DNA of 7,797 nt, taken from Treponema sp. (GTDB lineage Bacteria; Spirochaetota; Spirochaetia; Treponematales; Breznakiellaceae). Location: positions 1 through 7,797 of the forward strand of contig JAITAI010000244.1 in NCBI GenBank assembly GCA_031284195.1. Reading direction: 5' to 3'. Shown in pieces: positions 5,212 to 7,797 of the stretch (positions within the stretch are counted from its first letter, which is position 1; each line of letters opens with the position of its first letter). The position numbers and the translations under genes were made by a program. A model generated the notes under the pieces. That model did not search any database, was not told where the DNA came from, and saw nothing but the letters and a program-made list of their open reading frames with translations.

Positions 5212-6940
5212 ACCGAAACCTCCTATACCGGTGACGATAGCTTTGCTCTTTTGGCTGTCCATCCGGGGTTTCTCTCTGGACTTTAATGACCCGGGGAAGG
5301 ATATAGGTTCCCATGCTGCTGCCTTGGTGGAGCGCATGTCCGATGAACAGGCTCTAGCCCAGACCTTCATGCTGGGCTGGGTAGGGGCCATTCCTTCGCC
5401 TCTCATTCTGGACTGGATTCGGGATCGCCATATCGGGGGCATTAAAATCTTCGGCTGGAACACCGAAGATACCACTAAACTTGCCGAAACCGTAGGGGTC
5501 CTCCAAACTGAGGCTTTGCAGGGGCCCTTTCATATACCCCTCCTGGTTGCTACAGACCAGGAAGGAGGCTGGATTCGGCATGTGAAGGGCGCGACCAGTG
5601 AAACCCCGGGCAACATGGCCATTGGCGCCTCAGGACGTCCCATGGACGCCTATTGGTCGGGTTATTATATAGGCCGGGAACTGGCAGTGCTGGGAATTAA
5701 TATGAACTTTGCCCCTACAGTGGATGTCTATACCAATCGGGATTCGGTGATCATCGGTCCCCGTGCATTTAGTGCGGATCCAGCCCGGGTAGGAATTCTA
5801 GGAACCGCTTTTATGAAGGGGCAACATGCCGCAGGGATCATCGCTACGGCAAAACATTATCCAGGACACGGCGATACGAACCTGGATTCTCATGGCGTAC
5901 TCCCTCAGATCAACGCCTCCTTTGAACAGCTCTGGGAACGGGAACTCATCCCCTATCGGCTCCTTACTAAAGAGGGGCTCACCGCGGTTATGAGCGGTCA
6001 TCTCGCCTTTCCCAACACCCAGGCAGGTTTGACCCCGGCATCCCTTTCGTCCTGGTTTTTGCAGGACCTGCTCCGCGGTAAGATCGGGTTTCAGGGAATC
6101 GTTATTACCGATGATCTTATGATGAACGGGGCCACCATGAGCGCCGGGAGCCTTTCCCAGGCTGCAAAAGAAGCCCTCCTAGCGGGAAACGATATCATCA
6201 TGCTTTCCAAGACCCCGCGACTGTATGATCCTATTTGGACCCACTTGGTGGATGCTATGGAGCAAGAGCCCCAGTTTCGTGAGCGGGTCCGGGATGCGGC
6301 CCAGCGGGTACTGGTGATTAAACTTACCTATCTCCGAGGTGAGCAGGCGGTTCCCTGGATACCGGATATCAAAAAGGTTGCATCTAATCTGCCGGATCCT
6401 GAAGGGACGGCTTTTTTTTTGAATCTCGCGGTCCGGAGTGTTACCTTGGTGAAGGGCACCCTTGCAGAGCCGGCAGATCAGGAACTCAGCCCGGAAAAAC
6501 CTCAAGAGCCGGGTAAGGAGAGGGCCGGGACCGCGGTTTTTCCCCTGAGTCCTGAAAAAGCAGGGAAGGTGCTTTTGGCAGGCCAGTACGAAGATTTTTT
6601 CACGATTGGAAAAATGGCCTATCCAGGCGCTTCTGGTTATTGGTATGATCCTGAGGGCGGCGCCGACTTGGTGCAGTACGCCCAAAGCACTGATACGATT
6701 ATCTTTTGTCTCTCTAATGCAGAGGGTTTACCGTTCTTACAAAGCCTTCGAGGATTACACAAACGGGTGATCGTCCTCTCGGTGCTCAGTCCCGTGCATC
6801 TTGATACGGTTCCCTGGGTGGACGGGGCCATTGCGGTTTACAGTTATGCCCGGGAATCTTTTATTGCAGGATTTTCCGTCATTCTGGGTAGGATTCCTCC
6901 GGGAGGGGTCCTCCCTTTTTCCTTGAACGAAGCTCCATGA
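5198..6940 (+). CDS. Exported glycoside hydrolase family 3 protein, NagZ-like beta-N-acetylhexosaminidase
   Basis: The likely reaction is removal of terminal beta-N-acetylglucosamine from peptidoglycan fragments or related glycans. Residues 1-26 look like a signal peptide (basic start with K2, R5, K7, then a hydrophobic stretch, possible cut after GFS). There is no lipobox cysteine, so the product should be periplasmic or secreted. The catalytic domain spans about 35-380 and contains DQEGGWIRH (120-128), KHYPGHGDT (219-227), the NagZ acid/base dyad D230-H232 in DSH, and the nucleophile D305 in ITDDLMM. A second GH3-type domain follows a Pro/Glu-rich linker (about 425-447), giving 580 residues, like the two-domain exported Bacillus NagZ and unlike the single-domain cytoplasmic E. 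coli enzyme. The start is GTG at 5198 inside trxB, with AAAGAGG 6 bases upstream. Codons 405-408 contain a run of nine T (6412-6420). A beta-glucosidase role is less likely because of the DSH motif. Confidence 0.92.
   Translation: MKLFRPKPPIPVTIALLFWLSIRGFSLDFNDPGKDIGSHAAALVERMSDEQALAQTFMLGWVGAIPSPLILDWIRDRHIGGIKIFGWNTEDTTKLAETVGVLQTEALQGPFHIPLLVATDQEGGWIRHVKGATSETPGNMAIGASGRPMDAYWSGYYIGRELAVLGINMNFAPTVDVYTNRDSVIIGPRAFSADPARVGILGTAFMKGQHAAGIIATAKHYPGHGDTNLDSHGVLPQINASFEQLWERELIPYRLLTKEGLTAVMSGHLAFPNTQAGLTPASLSSWFLQDLLRGKIGFQGIVITDDLMMNGATMSAGSLSQAAKEALLAGNDIIMLSKTPRLYDPIWTHLVDAMEQEPQFRERVRDAAQRVLVIKLTYLRGEQAVPWIPDIKKVASNLPDPEGTAFFLNLAVRSVTLVKGTLAEPADQELSPEKPQEPGKERAGTAVFPLSPEKAGKVLLAGQYEDFFTIGKMAYPGASGYWYDPEGGADLVQYAQSTDTIIFCLSNAEGLPFLQSLRGLHKRVIVLSVLSPVHLDTVPWVDGAIAVYSYARESFIAGFSVILGRIPPGGVLPFSLNEAP
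6901..6920 (+). terminator. Terminator-like hairpin inside the 3' end of the hydrolase gene
   Basis: GGGAGG (6901-6906), a 3-base GGT loop, CCTCCC (6910-6915) and TTTTT (6916-6920) form a compact GC-rich stem with a T-tract. It ends 18 bases before the hydrolase stop codon. CCTCC just upstream (6896-6900) could pair with the left arm instead. Translating ribosomes would cover it, so it may act only when translation of the hydrolase fails. Confidence 0.45.
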
Positions 6941-6961
6941 AACCCCCTCCTTGATCCTTTT

Positions 6962-7797
6962 ATGACTCAGTTCAATAGTCCCGCTACGTGGTATATGCTC
7001 GAAAACAATCCGCCTTTGGCCCTGGTATTCCAGATCAGGGCATTTCTGCAAGCCCGGGAGTCCTATTGTGTGGCTGCTATGGCCCGATTTCTCCATCGGG
7101 ATATCCGGGATCAGATCTGGTTAGAGGAAACCCGGTATGCAGGAGCGGGAAGCATTTCAGGGCTTATCATCCAGAGCAAAGGGACCCTTTTTCCGGTTTT
7201 TAATGGAATCAACCCTCGGTTCCTTAAGGATTTCCTGATTCATGATCTGCAAGACGTACGTTTTTACGCTATCCAGGGTATCCGTAAGGATGTGGCGTTA
7301 TTGGAGCAGGTCTTTGCTTTGAAAGGGGTATGCTCCACCAATGGTATTGACTATGATTTAATGGTTCTGGATCAAGAACCGGCTCAGCTTAAATCCTGCG
7401 TTTCAGGGCTCGTCCTCCGCTATGCGGAACCAAGGGATATGGAGGAACTGTTTCGCCTGCAAGCAGCCTATGAACAGGAAGAGGTGATCCCCCAAGGAGG
7501 GGTATTTAATCCCGCCCTGTGCCGTCTGTCGCTGGAACATATCATAACCCATGAATACCTGCTGCTGGCCCAATGGAAATCAAAAATCCTGGGGAAGATC
7601 AACACCAACGCCGCGTCTTTTTCCCGGTACCAGATCGGCGGGGTCTACGTCTGTCCTGATTACCGGGGTTTAGGTATTGCCTCTTACATGGGCGCTGCCT
7701 TTGTCCGGGACCTGCTTACCACCGGAAGAGGGATCACCCTTTTTGTGAAGAAACACAACCTCCCCGCCCGAGCAGTGTACCGCCGTATCGGGTTTAA
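6962..7797 (+). CDS. GNAT-family N-acetyltransferase with an extra N-terminal domain (3' end outside the window)
   Basis: The frame runs 278 codons from ATG 6962 to the window edge without a stop. Residues about 150-278 are a GNAT domain, which transfers an acetyl group from acetyl-CoA to an amine. It starts with LVLRYAEPRDMEELF and has the acetyl-CoA pyrophosphate-binding loop RGLGIA (235-240, fitting R/Q-x-x-G-x-G/A). The late signature N266...Y273...IGF (276-278) suggests that only a short tail is missing. Residues 1-149 form a separate region that I do not recognise, with no signal peptide or membrane segment. The substrate cannot be told. The gene starts 21 bases after the hydrolase stop, in the same frame, and has no Shine-Dalgarno sequence; the bases before it are pyrimidine-rich. 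It is therefore probably translated by re-initiation from the hydrolase gene. ATG 6995 (M12) is an alternative start, also without a good site. Confidence 0.85.
   Translation, partial: MTQFNSPATWYMLENNPPLALVFQIRAFLQARESYCVAAMARFLHRDIRDQIWLEETRYAGAGSISGLIIQSKGTLFPVFNGINPRFLKDFLIHDLQDVRFYAIQGIRKDVALLEQVFALKGVCSTNGIDYDLMVLDQEPAQLKSCVSGLVLRYAEPRDMEELFRLQAAYEQEEVIPQGGVFNPALCRLSLEHIITHEYLLLAQWKSKILGKINTNAASFSRYQIGGVYVCPDYRGLGIASYMGAAFVRDLLTTGRGITLFVKKHNLPARAVYRRIGF

Noticed and set aside
6937..6954. A five-codon frame ATG...TGA overlapping the hydrolase stop (ATGA).
   Set aside because: It is far too short to call as a gene without ribosome data. The GGGAGGGG upstream is more than 25 bases away and lies in the hairpin stem.
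1..7797. CRISPR arrays, insertion sequences, phage genes, toxin-antitoxin pairs or attachment sites.
   Set aside because: No regularly spaced repeats, transposase or integrase motifs, or paired small genes were found on either strand.

Overview
The window carries five protein genes, all on the + strand: a polyphosphate kinase (ppk1), a 2-hydroxycarboxylate transporter of the CitS/2HCT family, a thioredoxin reductase (trxB), an exported NagZ-type family 3 glycoside hydrolase, and a GNAT acetyltransferase cut by the right edge. I see no rRNA, tRNA, CRISPR array or insertion sequence. Base composition is balanced to slightly GC-rich and arginine is written mostly as CGG. Two start sites have strong AAGGAG(G) Shine-Dalgarno sequences, and one near-consensus sigma-70-type promoter is visible. 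This is a bacterium. An exported NagZ-like hydrolase with an N-terminal signal peptide and the overall style of the proteins would fit a Treponema-like spirochaete, but that placement is an impression from the protein sequences and is not proven here.

Layout. ppk1 (11-2185) keeps all key PPK1 residues and ends inside a perfect 10-bp inverted repeat that covers its stop codon. The 236-bp gap to the transporter is dense with signals: a 7-bp dyad (2239-2258), a promoter (TTGATT, 17 bp, TATAAT; 2267-2295), a terminator-shaped hairpin downstream of that promoter (2322-2349), a second inverted repeat (2352-2390) and a consensus ribosome binding site. The transporter (2422-3765) is therefore probably its own transcription unit with a regulated leader.

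The 477-bp gap 3766-4242 holds no convincing gene. Its first half contains a chain of predicted helices (3851-3994) ending in an intrinsic-terminator-like hairpin. The loop of that hairpin is exactly complementary to an 8-mer upstream, an architecture that fits a riboswitch, a small RNA or a structured 3' UTR. Its second half is unexplained sequence leading to trxB.

trxB (4243-5211) overlaps the hydrolase gene (5198-6940) by 14 bp, and the acetyltransferase starts 21 bp after the hydrolase stop, so these three look like one operon. The proteins share no single pathway. They cover energy and phosphate storage (polyphosphate), organic-acid uptake (2HCT), cytoplasmic thiol redox balance (TrxB), and cell-wall amino-sugar trimming outside the inner membrane (NagZ-like).

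The most interesting parts are non-coding: the transporter leader, the structured element at 3851-3994, and the near-identical 16-base start regions of the transporter and trxB, both complementary to one arm of the leader hairpin. No wholly new multi-gene system is evident.
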